A stretch of 64,000 bases of DNA from Pedobacter rhodius (GTDB taxonomy: Bacteria; Bacteroidota; Bacteroidia; Sphingobacteriales; Sphingobacteriaceae), in contig NZ_JAPWGL010000002.1 of the NCBI RefSeq assembly GCF_027213645.1, forward strand, positions 682,001 through 746,000, in the 5' to 3' direction. Positions 28,605 to 36,816 of this stretch are shown piece by piece. Position numbers and translations under genes: made by a program. The notes below the pieces were generated by a model, which saw only the letters and a program-made list of their open reading frames with translations, searched no databases and was not told the origin of the DNA. Position 1 is the stretch's first letter. Every line of letters begins with the position of its first letter.

Positions 28605-28626
28605 CTAACACCGTTAAGCAAATGTA
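28605..28626 (-). promoter_or_regulatory. tetR promoter element and overlapping operator
   Basis: TACATTTG on the minus strand (28626 down to 28619) matches the Bacteroidota -7 consensus TAnnTTTG. The degenerate palindrome CTAACACCGTTAA (28605-28617) begins 2 bp downstream, over the expected transcription start. That is the arrangement expected for self-repression. The -33 element is imperfect (TTC instead of TTG at the 19-bp spacing). Confidence 0.55.
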
Positions 28627-28832
28627 GAACCATTTCAGAAACTAAGAATCATTGAATTGTCAAATGAAATTTGAACGGCTGAAATATGCACTTAAATAGG
28701 TTTAAACGAAGTTTTTAGGAATTAATAATTATTCCGTCTATTCCGGTAATCCGAAAAAAATCATGACAAGCAGGCATTTTTTTTTTGGAAAGCAAAGCTT
28801 GTGGTTCTTTTGAAACGGCTTCCTGCGCTTTT
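28627..28832. other. Non-coding upstream of tetR
   Basis: This AT-rich region shows no gene. It is followed directly by the tandem duplication at 28833. Confidence 0.5.
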
Positions 28833-29076
28833 CATCTATCGGTTGGTGTCTCACCGACCGAAACGCTAATTTTAAAGAAAACAGTTATAGAGAGATGCGG
28901 CGACTAGTGTAAGTATAATGGAACCACCCCCAACCCTTAATGTCATTAACTTAAGGAGAAAATGAAAAACGTTGTCATCCTGAGCTGGTCGAAGGACAAA
29001 CGTTTTTTATTATCGACTGTAAAATGGTCTTCGACAAGCTCAGACTGACAGGGATTTCTCTTAAGTTAATGACATT
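28833..29076. repeat. 244-bp tandem duplication, copy 1, with MITE-like element
   Basis: The copy begins CATCTATCGGTTGGTGTC and contains, at 28939-29076, a 138-bp segment bounded by near-perfect inverted repeats (AATGTCATTAACTTAAG with GAGA inside, and TCTCTTAAGTTAATGACATT). Inside the segment is a second inverted pair (TCCTGAGCTGGTCGAAGGAC and GTCTTCGACAAGCTCAGACT). No coding capacity. Confidence 0.88.
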
Positions 29077-29319
29077 CATCTATCGGTTGGTGTCTCACCG
29101 ACCGAAACGCTAATTTTAAAGAAACAGTTATAGAGAGACGCAGCGACTAGTGTAAGTATAATGGAACCACCCCCAACCCTTAATATCATTAACTTAAGGA
29201 GAAAATGAAAAACGTTGTCATCCTGAGCTGGTCGAAGGACAAACGTTTTTTATTATCGACTGTAAAATGGTCTTCGACAAGCTCAGACTGACAGGGATTT
29301 CTCTTAAGTTAATGACATT
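29077..29319. repeat. 244-bp tandem duplication, copy 2
   Basis: Nearly identical to the preceding unit (one A fewer, a few substitutions). The inverted-repeat segment is at 29182-29319. The near-identity suggests a recent duplication of both the MITE-like segment and ~106 bp of its flank. Confidence 0.88.
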
Positions 29320-29552
29320 GTCCTACCCCCTTATAGTAAGGAGGGAGTTTTCCCCTCAAATTACGATAATGAGATGGTCAAAAACAAAAGTCGTAGCGGG
29401 AGGCTACGACTAGTGTAGTTTAAAAGATTTAGCTTCGCTGAGCACTTCGTGGTTCTCCGCTACGGTCGAAATGACGACTTATCGCAATGGACGAAAAACG
29501 AATTACACTTAGCGTTCTTTGCGAAAGAATTGCTTGCTTTGGGGTTAAAATT
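29320..29552. other. Non-coding region downstream of trpA
   Basis: It holds the hairpin GTCGTAGC-GGGAG-GCTACGAC at 29390-29410. A shared GCGACTAGTGTA-like tail links it to the preceding duplication. No T-rich terminator was recognised for the trp operon. Confidence 0.5.
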
Positions 29553-30320
29553 CTAAGACTTAAACTTCTTCATAAAAGCACTTACACTTTCCTCAATATT
29601 CCCATGCTCAATTGCCTTAACGAAAGCGGTTCCGATAATTGCTCCATTGGCATACGCACAAGCTTTGTCAAACGTCTGTTTATCACTAATACCAAAACCA
29701 ATCATTGTTGGGTTCTTCAGGTTCATGTTTTTAATCCTGCTGAAATAAGTTTCCGTGGTATCGCCAACCTCCAGGTTTTTTCCGGTTGTTGCTGAAGAAG
29801 AAAGCAGGTAAATAAATCCGTTTGTTAAGCCATCAATTTTATGAATGCGTTCTTCAGCCGTTTGAGGCGTAATTAAAAACACGTTACTTAAATTGTGTTC
29901 TTCGAAACAGCCCTTATAAAATTCTTCATATTCAACCATTGGTAAATCCGGAACGATACAACCATCAACACCCACTTCGGCACAGGCTTTACAAAAATTC
30001 TCTACACCAAATTGCAGAACAGGGTTTACATAGCCCATCAGTAAAACAGGTATGGTTACTTTTTTCCGCAAATCTTTCAATTGTTCGAAGAGCAGGTTAA
30101 GTGTCATGCCCTGGTCTAAAGCCTGTTTGCTGCTTGCCTGAATCACAGGTCCGTCAGCAACAGGATCTGAATAGGGAAACCCGATTTCCAGCATGTCTGC
30201 GCCCGATTTTTCCAATGCTTCGGCAATTTGTATGGTATCGCCGGTATTCGGATAACCGGCTGTATAATAAATTGATAATATATTTTTCTTCTCCTGGAAG
30301 AGTTGTTTGATTCTGTTCAT
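29553..30320 (-). CDS. trpA: Tryptophan synthase alpha subunit
   Basis: Cleaves indole-3-glycerol phosphate to indole and glyceraldehyde 3-phosphate, passing indole to TrpB. The 255-residue TIM barrel has the catalytic glutamate and aspartate in MLEIGFPYSDPVADGP, the phosphate-binding region near the C-terminus (MIGFGISDKQTF, GAIIGTAFVKAI) and the normal family length. It is the last gene of trpD-trpF-trpB-trpA; 76 bp containing a short GC hairpin (CCCCTAAAGGGG) separate it from trpB. Confidence 0.96.
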   Translation of the reverse strand: MNRIKQLFQEKKNILSIYYTAGYPNTGDTIQIAEALEKSGADMLEIGFPYSDPVADGPVIQASSKQALDQGMTLNLLFEQLKDLRKKVTIPVLLMGYVNPVLQFGVENFCKACAEVGVDGCIVPDLPMVEYEEFYKGCFEEHNLSNVFLITPQTAEERIHKIDGLTNGFIYLLSSSATTGKNLEVGDTTETYFSRIKNMNLKNPTMIGFGISDKQTFDKACAYANGAIIGTAFVKAIEHGNIEESVSAFMKKFKS

Positions 30321-30396
30321 ACCCCAAACCCCTAAAGGGGCTTCATTAATTGTGTAAAAAAATTAACCTCCAATTCCCCTTCAGGGGATTTAGGGT

Positions 30397-31578
30397 TTAT
30401 AAATTAAAATATTTAATATATGTATCTAAATCCTTATCGCCCCTGCCCGATAAGCAAATTACCACATTTTCACCGCCTTTAAATTCCATTTTCTCCAGGT
30501 ATGCTAAGGCGTGTGCACTTTCAATTGCAGGAATAATGCCTTCTAATTGCGTCAATAACAATCCTGCATCTAAACTCTCTTCATCGGTAATGGAAACATA
30601 TTGCCCGCGACCGGTTTTAAATAAATGTGCGTGTTGAGGACCAATCCCAGGGTAATCCAAACCTGCTGAAACCGAATGTGGCTCTACCACTTGTCCATCT
30701 TCAGTTTGCATTAAGATACTTCTGCTGCCATGTAGCACGCCTTCTTTGCCAAGAAAGGTAGTTGCGGCAGAAAAACCGCTGGAAACGCCTTTACCGGCAG
30801 CCTCAACCGCAATCAATTTTACATTTTCATCATCCATGAAATGGTAAAACATACCCATGGCATTACTGCCGCCGCCAACGCAAGCCAAAACATAATCCGG
30901 CTGGTCGCTACCGGTTTGTTCCAGCAGCTGTTTTTTGGTTTCTTCGGAAATGATGGATTGGAAAATCGCCACCATGTCCGGGTAAGGATGCGGGCCAACT
31001 ACCGAGCCAATAATGTAATGCGTATCTACGGGATTGTTAATCCAGTCGCGCATGGCCTCGTTGGTGGCATCTTTAAGTGTTTTACTACCAGAACTTGCCG
31101 GAACAACTTTTGCGCCTAACATTTTCATGCGGGCCACGTTTGGTGCTTGACGTTCGATATCAACCTCTCCCATGTAAATCACACATTCCAGGTTACGCAA
31201 AGCACAAACGGTGGCGGTTGCCACACCATGCTGACCGGCACCTGTCTCCGCAATGATTCTTTTTTTCCCGAGTTTTTCGGCTAGCAGAATCTGGCCGATG
31301 GTATTGTTAATTTTATGTGCACCGGTATGGTTTAAATCTTCCCTTTTCAGGAAAATATTTGCGCCATAACGCTCAGAATATCTTTTAGCTAAATACAACG
31401 GCGACGGGCGACCAACATAATCTTTTAATAATTGATGAAATTCTTTCTGAAAACCGGCATCATCAATAATCTTTAAATAGTTTTGGCGCAATTCTTCTAC
31501 GTTTGGGTAAAGCATTTCAGGGATGTACGCCCCACCAAAATCTCCGTAATATCCTTTTTCGTTTACTTTGTATTTCAT
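30397..31578 (-). CDS. trpB: Tryptophan synthase beta subunit
   Basis: PLP-dependent condensation of indole with serine. The PLP lysine lies in [14 protein letters not shown] and the phosphate-binding loop is [12 protein letters not shown]. The N-terminus [20 protein letters not shown] is typical. The ATG at 31578 ([16 protein letters not shown]) is preferred over one six codons upstream, which lies in a repetitive element. Forms the alpha2beta2 complex with TrpA. Confidence 0.96.
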   Translation of the reverse strand: MKYKVNEKGYYGDFGGAYIPEMLYPNVEELRQNYLKIIDDAGFQKEFHQLLKDYVGRPSPLYLAKRYSERYGANIFLKREDLNHTGAHKINNTIGQILLAEKLGKKRIIAETGAGQHGVATATVCALRNLECVIYMGEVDIERQAPNVARMKMLGAKVVPASSGSKTLKDATNEAMRDWINNPVDTHYIIGSVVGPHPYPDMVAIFQSIISEETKKQLLEQTGSDQPDYVLACVGGGSNAMGMFYHFMDDENVKLIAVEAAGKGVSSGFSAATTFLGKEGVLHGSRSILMQTEDGQVVEPHSVSAGLDYPGIGPQHAHLFKTGRGQYVSITDEESLDAGLLLTQLEGIIPAIESAHALAYLEKMEFKGGENVVICLSGRGDKDLDTYIKYFNL

Positions 31579-31590
31579 ATCTGTAAATTT

Positions 31591-31673
31591 TGTCATTCTG
31601 AGGAACGAAGAATCTATTGAATATCGGCAGCAGTTCTTCGTCGCTTGCAGATACTTCGTTCCTCAGTATGACA
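31591..31673. repeat. REP-like palindromic element between trpB and trpF
   Basis: TGTCATTCTGAGGAACGAAG (31591-31610, continuing AATCT) pairs with AGATACTTCGTTCCTCAGTA (31649-31668, continuing TGACA) with a few mismatches. It lies inside the trp operon and would form a large hairpin in the mRNA, possibly affecting relative expression or stability. Confidence 0.8.
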
Positions 31674-31675
31674 TT

Positions 31676-32311
31676 CTATTTTTCCATTTCTTTAATAAAT
31701 CCTTTAATCTTCTCCTTATCCTTAACACCAGGCTCAACTTCAAACCTGCTATTGATATCCAACGCATATAACCGTGAATCTTCAATTGCTTTTATTACTC
31801 CCGCATGTTCCAAATCAATTCCGCCACTTAAAAAATAAGGTTTATCAAGGGTATAACGTTCTAAAATCTTCCAATCAAAAGTCTTTCCTGAACCACCATG
31901 CGCTTTAGTTTTGGTATCAAACAAAAAGTAATCAACCACAGCTGCATAATTATTCAATATTGCAAAGTCAAAATCTTCATCAACGCCAAAAGCTTTAATT
32001 ACTTCTAAGCTATTAAAACCAGATTTCAATTCTTCGCAATATTCACTTGATTCATTTCCATGTAACTGAACAGCTTTTAACTGATAAAGATTTACCTTTT
32101 TCTTAACAACTTCTACATCTTCATTTACGAAAACACCAACGGTTTTAATTTCTGAAGGAATGTATTTAATTAATTCAGCAGAAACATCACTGATAAACCT
32201 CGGCGATTTTTCATAAAAAATAAAGCCTAAATAGTCAGGTTGCAGCCCGGCAACCGCAGCAATATTTGCCGCGAACTTCATTCCGCAAACTTTTAATTTT
32301 AATCCTTCCAT
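31676..32311 (-). CDS. trpF: Phosphoribosylanthranilate isomerase
   Basis: Amadori isomerisation of N-(5-phosphoribosyl)anthranilate, third step of tryptophan synthesis. The 211-residue TIM barrel begins LKLKVCGMK, where the cysteine is the catalytic base, and contains DYLGFIFYEKSPRF, VQLHGNES and FFLSGGIDLEHA. Its ATG overlaps the trpD stop by one base (ATGA), so translation is coupled. No trpC gene lies between trpD and trpF, unlike many trp operons. Confidence 0.95.
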   Translation of the reverse strand: MEGLKLKVCGMKFAANIAAVAGLQPDYLGFIFYEKSPRFISDVSAELIKYIPSEIKTVGVFVNEDVEVVKKKVNLYQLKAVQLHGNESSEYCEELKSGFNSLEVIKAFGVDEDFDFAILNNYAAVVDYFLFDTKTKAHGGSGKTFDWKILERYTLDKPYFLSGGIDLEHAGVIKAIEDSRLYALDINSRFEVEPGVKDKEKIKGFIKEMEK

Positions 32312-33297
32312 CAGGCGACCAATTTTTTGAAGCTTGCTAATGCTTTCTTACTTGTTAAGGATTCCTCAGCCTCATAAAAACAATCTGCAAAACTTGCTGT
32401 CGGTTTTATGGTTTTAATTGCCAATGCCGAATTGCAAAGCACCACATTATTTTGAACATCAGTAGCCTCGCCATTCAGCACATCCATAAATATTTTCGCA
32501 GAAGATTCTACGGTATCGCCACCTTTGATATCATGCACAGAAACCTTTTCAAAGCCCATATCGTTTAAGGTTAAAATGCTTTCGCCCTTGTTATTGAAGG
32601 TTTTAACATCGCAGGTAAGCGAAATTTCATCGTAACCTTCAAGCGCATGAACAATGGTGTAATTTTTAGTCGTATCCTGATATAAGTAATTGTATAAACG
32701 AGCCAGCTCCAGGCTGAACACACCAACCATTTGATATTTGGGTTGAGACGGATTAACCATCGGTCCCAACATATTGAAAAACGTTTTGATACCCAAATCT
32801 TTACGAATAGGTGCTACAATTTTCATAGCCGGGTTAAACAATGGTGCATGTAAAAAGCAAATGCCTGCAGCATCAAGATTGCGTTTCAAAACAGCCTGGT
32901 CATTTGTAAAATTATAACCCAGGTATTCCATTACATTCGATGAGCCACAGCCCGAAGAAACACCGTAGTTACCATGTTTCGCCACCTTATGGCCAGCACC
33001 TGCCACAACGAAAGATGAAAGGGTAGAAATATTAAAAGTATCTTTGCCATCGCCACCTGTACCACAAAGATCTATTAATTCGAAATCTGAAAAATCGGCT
33101 TTGACACCTAAATCGAGCATGGCATCGCGGAAACCCTGCAACTCATCTACTGTAATATTGCGCATAGCATAAGCGGTGATAAAAGCCGCAATCTGCGAAG
33201 CGTTGAATTCGCCTTGCGTAATGGAAATCAGGATGTTCTTTGCTTCTTCCCTGCTGAAACTCTTATTTTCAAATAAATGGTTTAATATCTTTTTCAT
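32311..33297 (-). CDS. trpD: Anthranilate phosphoribosyltransferase
   Basis: Transfers phosphoribose from PRPP to anthranilate. The 328-residue product has the diagnostic DLCGTGGDGKDTFNISTLSS, AKHGNYGVSSGCGSSNVMEY and NMLGPMVNPSQPKYQMVGVF. The ATG at 33297 (MKKILNHLFENKSFSREEAK) is the family-typical start; the upstream extension to 33363 runs through a hairpin. This is the first structural gene of the operon. trpE, trpG and trpC are not in the window. Preceded by a leader peptide and terminator (see 33405-33528). Confidence 0.95.
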   Translation of the reverse strand: MKKILNHLFENKSFSREEAKNILISITQGEFNASQIAAFITAYAMRNITVDELQGFRDAMLDLGVKADFSDFELIDLCGTGGDGKDTFNISTLSSFVVAGAGHKVAKHGNYGVSSGCGSSNVMEYLGYNFTNDQAVLKRNLDAAGICFLHAPLFNPAMKIVAPIRKDLGIKTFFNMLGPMVNPSQPKYQMVGVFSLELARLYNYLYQDTTKNYTIVHALEGYDEISLTCDVKTFNNKGESILTLNDMGFEKVSVHDIKGGDTVESSAKIFMDVLNGEATDVQNNVVLCNSALAIKTIKPTASFADCFYEAEESLTSKKALASFKKLVA

Positions 33298-33404
33298 ATT
33301 AATGTTTTCAAGCCCTGGTTCGTGTCGCCACGAATCAATTAATATTTCGTTTCGTGAAGACACGAACCGAGGTTATAGCGTTATTTAAAAAAAGTCATAA
33401 AAAA

Positions 33405-33427
33405 AGGATTGCTTTTTGGGCAATCCT
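33405..33427 (-). terminator. trp attenuator terminator
   Basis: On the minus strand AGGATTGC (33427-33420), loop CCAAAAA, GCAATCCT (33412-33405), then TTTTTT. A strong intrinsic terminator placed between the leader peptide and trpD. The upstream gene is divergent, so nothing but the trp leader transcript would reach it. Confidence 0.85.
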
Positions 33428-33474
33428 CTTCATCGTTTATAAAATATTTTAAAATATATAACAACAGAATTTGC

Positions 33475-33528
33475 CTAACGAATTTCGTTATGCCACCACC
33501 AATTGTTATTTAAGTTTTTAATTATCAT
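33475..33528 (-). CDS. trpL: trp operon leader peptide with three tandem Trp codons
   Basis: ATG at 33528 and TAG at 33475-33477 give MIIKNLNNNWWWHNEIR, 17 residues with three consecutive TGG codons. A small hairpin (AACGA/TCGTT) overlaps its end and the intrinsic terminator follows 48 bp later, with trpD beyond. This is the classical layout of transcription attenuation: tryptophan starvation stalls the ribosome at the Trp codons and should favour readthrough. A short open frame alone would be weak evidence; the combination of WWW, position and terminator makes it convincing. Confidence 0.82.
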   Translation of the reverse strand: MIIKNLNNNWWWHNEIR

Positions 33529-33540
33529 GTTTGTACAGAA

Positions 33541-33570
33541 CAAATATTGATATAATTTTTACAATTCCAA
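33541..33570 (-). promoter_or_regulatory. Probable trp operon promoter
   Basis: On the minus strand TTG (33570-33568), N19, AATATTTG (33548-33541). This differs from the TTG-N19-TAnnTTTG consensus only in the first T of the -7 element. Transcription would begin only about 10-15 nt before the leader-peptide ATG. Confidence 0.6.
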
Positions 33571-33586
33571 AATCTTTCTAAAATAT

Positions 33587-34534
33587 ATGGCTTTTTTTAA
33601 GCGAAAAGTACAGTTTAATGATGATTTAGGTTTCGGTTCGGCTCCGGTTATCAAAAATCAACGTGTTTTAAATACCGATGGAACACCAAATATCGAGCGA
33701 ACAGGTTTGCCATGGTTCAAATTCGATGATACCTATACGCGATTGGTAACGATGAGCTGGCCGAGGTTTTTCTTCATCATATTAATTGCCTATCTTATTG
33801 TAAATACACTTTTCGCAATTGCTTATAATGTTATTGGAATCGAAAATTTAAATGGCGCCAAAGGCACAACGCTCCGCGACCAATTTTTTGATGCCTTTTT
33901 CTTTTCTGCACAAACCATATCGACCGTTGGTTACGGACACATTTCCCCGCAGGGTTTCATAACGAGTATTCTTGCTGCTTTTGAAAGTATGCTGGGTTTA
34001 TTGGCATTTGCTTTGGCCACCGGGTTACTTTACGGCCGATTTAGCCGGCCAACTTCTAAAGTTTCTTTTAGTAAAAAAATGGTTGTGGCACCTTATCAAA
34101 ATCATAAAGGCTTAATGTGCCGTTTGGTAAACATGAGGAGAAATTCTCTTATTGATGTTGAAGTGCAAATGGTTATAACTTTTAACGAAACCGTTAATGG
34201 CAAACTGAAAAGAAGTTTTTACCCCCTTAAACTGGAGCGGAGTAAAATCAGTGTGCTGTCTTTAAACTGGACACTGGTTCACCCGATTGATGAAGATAGC
34301 CCGATTTTTGAAAAAACTTTAGATGAATTGAAAGTTGCTGAAGTTGAGATATTCGTTATTTTAAGGGCCTTTGACGATACGTTTGCGCAAACCATTCATA
34401 CCAGAACGAGTTACCAGGATGAAGACATCGAATGGGATGCAAAATTTACAGTCATGCACCACCATAACGAGGCCGGCAAAACGGTGATGGATTACAGTTT
34501 ATTTGATAGTACTGAAAAGGTATTTGTTGATTAA
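33587..34534 (+). CDS. Inward-rectifier potassium channel (KirBac type)
   Basis: A 315-residue channel subunit with two membrane segments (FFFIILIAYLIVNTLFAIAY and SILAAFESMLGLLAFALATG), a pore helix and the selectivity filter TVGYGH (in QTISTVGYGHISP), then the cytoplasmic Ig-like IRK domain (RLVNMRRNSLIDVEVQMVIT onward). Family members form tetrameric K+ channels gated by lipids and pH. Divergent from the trp leader; the two promoter regions share about 60 bp. Confidence 0.92.
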   Translation: MAFFKRKVQFNDDLGFGSAPVIKNQRVLNTDGTPNIERTGLPWFKFDDTYTRLVTMSWPRFFFIILIAYLIVNTLFAIAYNVIGIENLNGAKGTTLRDQFFDAFFFSAQTISTVGYGHISPQGFITSILAAFESMLGLLAFALATGLLYGRFSRPTSKVSFSKKMVVAPYQNHKGLMCRLVNMRRNSLIDVEVQMVITFNETVNGKLKRSFYPLKLERSKISVLSLNWTLVHPIDEDSPIFEKTLDELKVAEVEIFVILRAFDDTFAQTIHTRTSYQDEDIEWDAKFTVMHHHNEAGKTVMDYSLFDSTEKVFVD

Positions 34535-34925
34535 ATAGGAAGCTTATCAAGTGGTGGGTATCGAGTAGCAAGTAGTGAGTAGCAAGTATCAAGTAGCAAG
34601 TAGTGAGTAGTGAGTAGCGAGTAGCGAGTATCAAGTAGTGAGTATTAAGATTGATCGACAAATAATCTGCCCCATCCAAAGGGGATAGCATAGCGTGAAT
34701 GCAATGCGATAATTTTAGAAGACAAAAAAATTATGAGCGATGGAACAGTCACAATGCTTTTCCACCCAACTTAGCCTTACCATTATATCTTCGTACTACT
34801 TCCAATCCGGCTTAACATCCTGATAGCTATCGGGATTCGGAATGCATTATTAAAGTCCAGCCACTCAACCAAGACAAAAAAATCGTACTTCTTACCAGAA
34901 CTATTAAAGTTCTAAATCATCAGGT
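34535..34925. other. Intergenic region with period-7 microsatellite
   Basis: No gene is supported. It contains the heptamer tract at 34564-34647 and a GATAGCTATC palindrome at 34822-34831 (also at 20579 and 21243). The remainder is featureless. Confidence 0.5.
34564..34647. repeat. Heptanucleotide microsatellite, 12 units of AGTA(G/T)NN
   Basis: Units read AGTAGCA, AGTAGTG, AGTAGCA, AGTATCA, AGTAGCA, AGTAGTG, AGTAGTG, AGTAGCG, AGTAGCG, AGTATCA, AGTAGTG, AGTATTA without a break. The same heptamer family recurs at 36765-36813. Confidence 0.88.
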
Positions 34926-35762
34926 TTAACTATACTTTTTAATAAAAGCCACAATATCATCATATAAATCATTGCCGCCAAATATCATCTGGCTAATCAT
35001 TGGCACATGGCTTTTACCCTTTATTTCCTTGATTTCTACAGGAATATGATTGGCTTTTAATTTTTCGTATAACCTTGGTGTTTGTATTTTAATGGCGCCG
35101 TAAGTTTTGCCCCCGTAAAAAAGCAAATGCGGGTTTTTAATGTTATTTACATAATCTAAGGGAGATGCCAATTTCCAAACGGCCGGCTTATCGGTAAAAG
35201 TCCGGATGAAATCATAATAAAAATCGTCTTTCTCAGCCGTAGTTAAATACTCATATAAATCGAGTCCGAAGGGGTCATTCAGGATTAAGCCTTTTATTGG
35301 ATTTTTAATTCCGGCATGTTTAAAGTATTTCGGATCAGCATTTATTAATTCGCCAAGATGTGCACCGGCAGAATGCCCCATTACAAAAATCTTTTCGGGA
35401 CTTGCGGTATAGTTTAAAATATTAGCCTGTACCCACTTTACAGCGATTGCACAATCATCAGCCATTTTTTCATATTGAGTCTGGGGTGCCAGCGGATAAT
35501 TCAGGATAACGGTTACAATGCCTTTACGGGCGAAGTTTCTGCCTAACCACCAATAGGTTTCTTTCTTTCCGCTACTCCATGAACCACCATGAATAAAAAT
35601 CAAAACGGGCTTATTTTTTACAGAATCGTTTTTATAGAAAATATTGAGGGTATTTTTCTCATCAGTATTTCCCGCATAATTGATGTTTTTTACTGTTTTT
35701 ACCTGTGCTGAGGCTATGATGGTTTGAAAAAAGAGCATTACTAAAACAAAATTTTTAAGCAT
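34926..35762 (-). CDS. Secreted alpha/beta hydrolase (esterase/lipase-like)
   Basis: A 278-residue protein with a signal peptide (MLKNFVLVMLFFQTIIASAQ). The oxyanion region is FIHGGSW, the nucleophile elbow is GHSAG in IFVMGHSAGAHLGEL, an acidic residue lies in NDPFGLDLYEY, and the late histidine is in GKSHVPM. It resembles the BD-FAE/carboxylesterase families. The ATG at 35762 starts the signal peptide; an upstream ATG adds eight residues. Substrate unknown. Confidence 0.85.
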   Translation of the reverse strand: MLKNFVLVMLFFQTIIASAQVKTVKNINYAGNTDEKNTLNIFYKNDSVKNKPVLIFIHGGSWSSGKKETYWWLGRNFARKGIVTVILNYPLAPQTQYEKMADDCAIAVKWVQANILNYTASPEKIFVMGHSAGAHLGELINADPKYFKHAGIKNPIKGLILNDPFGLDLYEYLTTAEKDDFYYDFIRTFTDKPAVWKLASPLDYVNNIKNPHLLFYGGKTYGAIKIQTPRLYEKLKANHIPVEIKEIKGKSHVPMISQMIFGGNDLYDDIVAFIKKYS

Positions 35763-35822
35763 ATAAAAGTTTTTCAATCTGAACACCAGATAAACGAAAT
35801 TGTTGGGTTGGTGGATTTATTG

Positions 35823-35944
35823 AGGATGGAAGATGTATTATGGAAAATGGATGATGGCTCAAAATGCCCGTAGACTTTCGATGAAATTACATCTTCTCTC
35901 TCCCATTTTACATTTCACATTTTCCATCATCCATTTAACATTTT
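35823..35944. repeat. Two opposed heptamer tracts
   Basis: 35823-35857 reads AGGATGG, AAGATGT, ATTATGG, AAAATGG, ATGATGG; 35903-35944 reads CCATTTT, ACATTTC, ACATTTT, CCATCAT, CCATTTA, ACATTTT. The second tract is the reverse-complement type of the first, so the pair forms an imperfect inverted repeat between the hydrolase and SDR genes. Confidence 0.75.
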
Positions 35945-36761
35945 ACTTTTCTATCAATGGGTTCTTTTCTTTCGCGAACAAATCAAAAACCTTTTTATCT
36001 ACAAAAGCCGGGAACAACTTATTCATCCAAACGGCTAATTTTCCCTGACCTGTCATGACCAGCGTACGTTTGCGCTTTTCAATGCCATCGGCAATAATAA
36101 CAGCCACTTCTTCAGAGGTCATCATTTTACCCTCATCCATACTGGTTTCGCCATGGGCGGCGCCATCTTTTGACAGTGCTGTAACCCGAATGTTCGATGC
36201 TGTAAATCCCGGACAAGCAACTAAAACATTTACACCTGTTTTTAGAAGTTCGGTACGTAACGATTCCATAAAACCATTCATTGCAAACTTCGATGCCGAA
36301 TAACCGGTTCTGCCGGGTAAGCCACGATAACCTGCAATTGAAGAAACTCCTACAATAGTTCCCTTGGTTTTAAGAATTTCCGGCAGGGCATATTTTGTAC
36401 AGTAAACCGTTCCCCAGAAATTCACATCCATCAGGTTTTTCAATACGGATAAATCCAAATCATTGAATAAGGCACGCATGGATAAACCTGCATTGTTAAC
36501 CAGAATATCAATTTTATTAAAGGAAATTAAAGTTTGTTTGATGATCAGTTCGCAGTCTGCTTCTTTGCTTACATCGGCTTGTACGGCAACGGCTCTGATG
36601 CCGTATTTCTTTTCTAAATCGGCAGTGATTTCGCAAAGGGTAACATACTGACGGGCGGCGAGCACGACATTTGCGCCACGTTTAGCGAATTCTTCGGCAC
36701 ATGCCTTTCCGATTCCGCTTGATGCGCCTGTGATGATGATAACTTTGTTTTTTAAGTTCAT
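35943..36761 (-). CDS. Short-chain dehydrogenase/reductase
   Basis: A 272-residue NAD(P)-dependent oxidoreductase. The Rossmann motif is VIIITGASSGIGKACAEE, the NAG motif is LVNNAGLSM, and the catalytic Ser, Tyr and Lys lie in VSSIAGYRGLPGRTGYSASK. The C-terminal part (VMTGQGKLAVWMNKLFPAFV) is typical of the DHRS7B-like/classical SDR group. The ATG at 36761 is used; the apparent extension upstream translates the heptamer microsatellite. The recR gene lies upstream on the same strand. Confidence 0.92.
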   Translation of the reverse strand: MNLKNKVIIITGASSGIGKACAEEFAKRGANVVLAARQYVTLCEITADLEKKYGIRAVAVQADVSKEADCELIIKQTLISFNKIDILVNNAGLSMRALFNDLDLSVLKNLMDVNFWGTVYCTKYALPEILKTKGTIVGVSSIAGYRGLPGRTGYSASKFAMNGFMESLRTELLKTGVNVLVACPGFTASNIRVTALSKDGAAHGETSMDEGKMMTSEEVAVIIADGIEKRKRTLVMTGQGKLAVWMNKLFPAFVDKKVFDLFAKEKNPLIEK

Positions 36762-36764
36762 ATT

Positions 36765-36813
36765 AGTATTGAGTAGCAAGTATCGAGTAGCAAGTATCAA
36801 GTAGCAAGTATTG
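36765..36813. repeat. Heptanucleotide microsatellite, 7 units
   Basis: AGTATTG, AGTAGCA, AGTATCG, AGTAGCA, AGTATCA, AGTAGCA, AGTATTG. The unit family is the same as at 34564-34647. It fills the gap between recR and the SDR gene, so its length sets the intercistronic spacing. Confidence 0.85.
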
Positions 36814-36816
36814 AGA

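Noticed and set aside
33300-33363. N-terminal extension of trpD to 33363
   Set aside because: The extension runs through a hairpin (GGTTCGTGTC/GACACGAACC) and is not part of the family N-terminus.
33405-33427. Terminator belonging to a gene upstream of trp
   Set aside because: The upstream gene is transcribed away from it, so only the trp leader transcript can reach this terminator.
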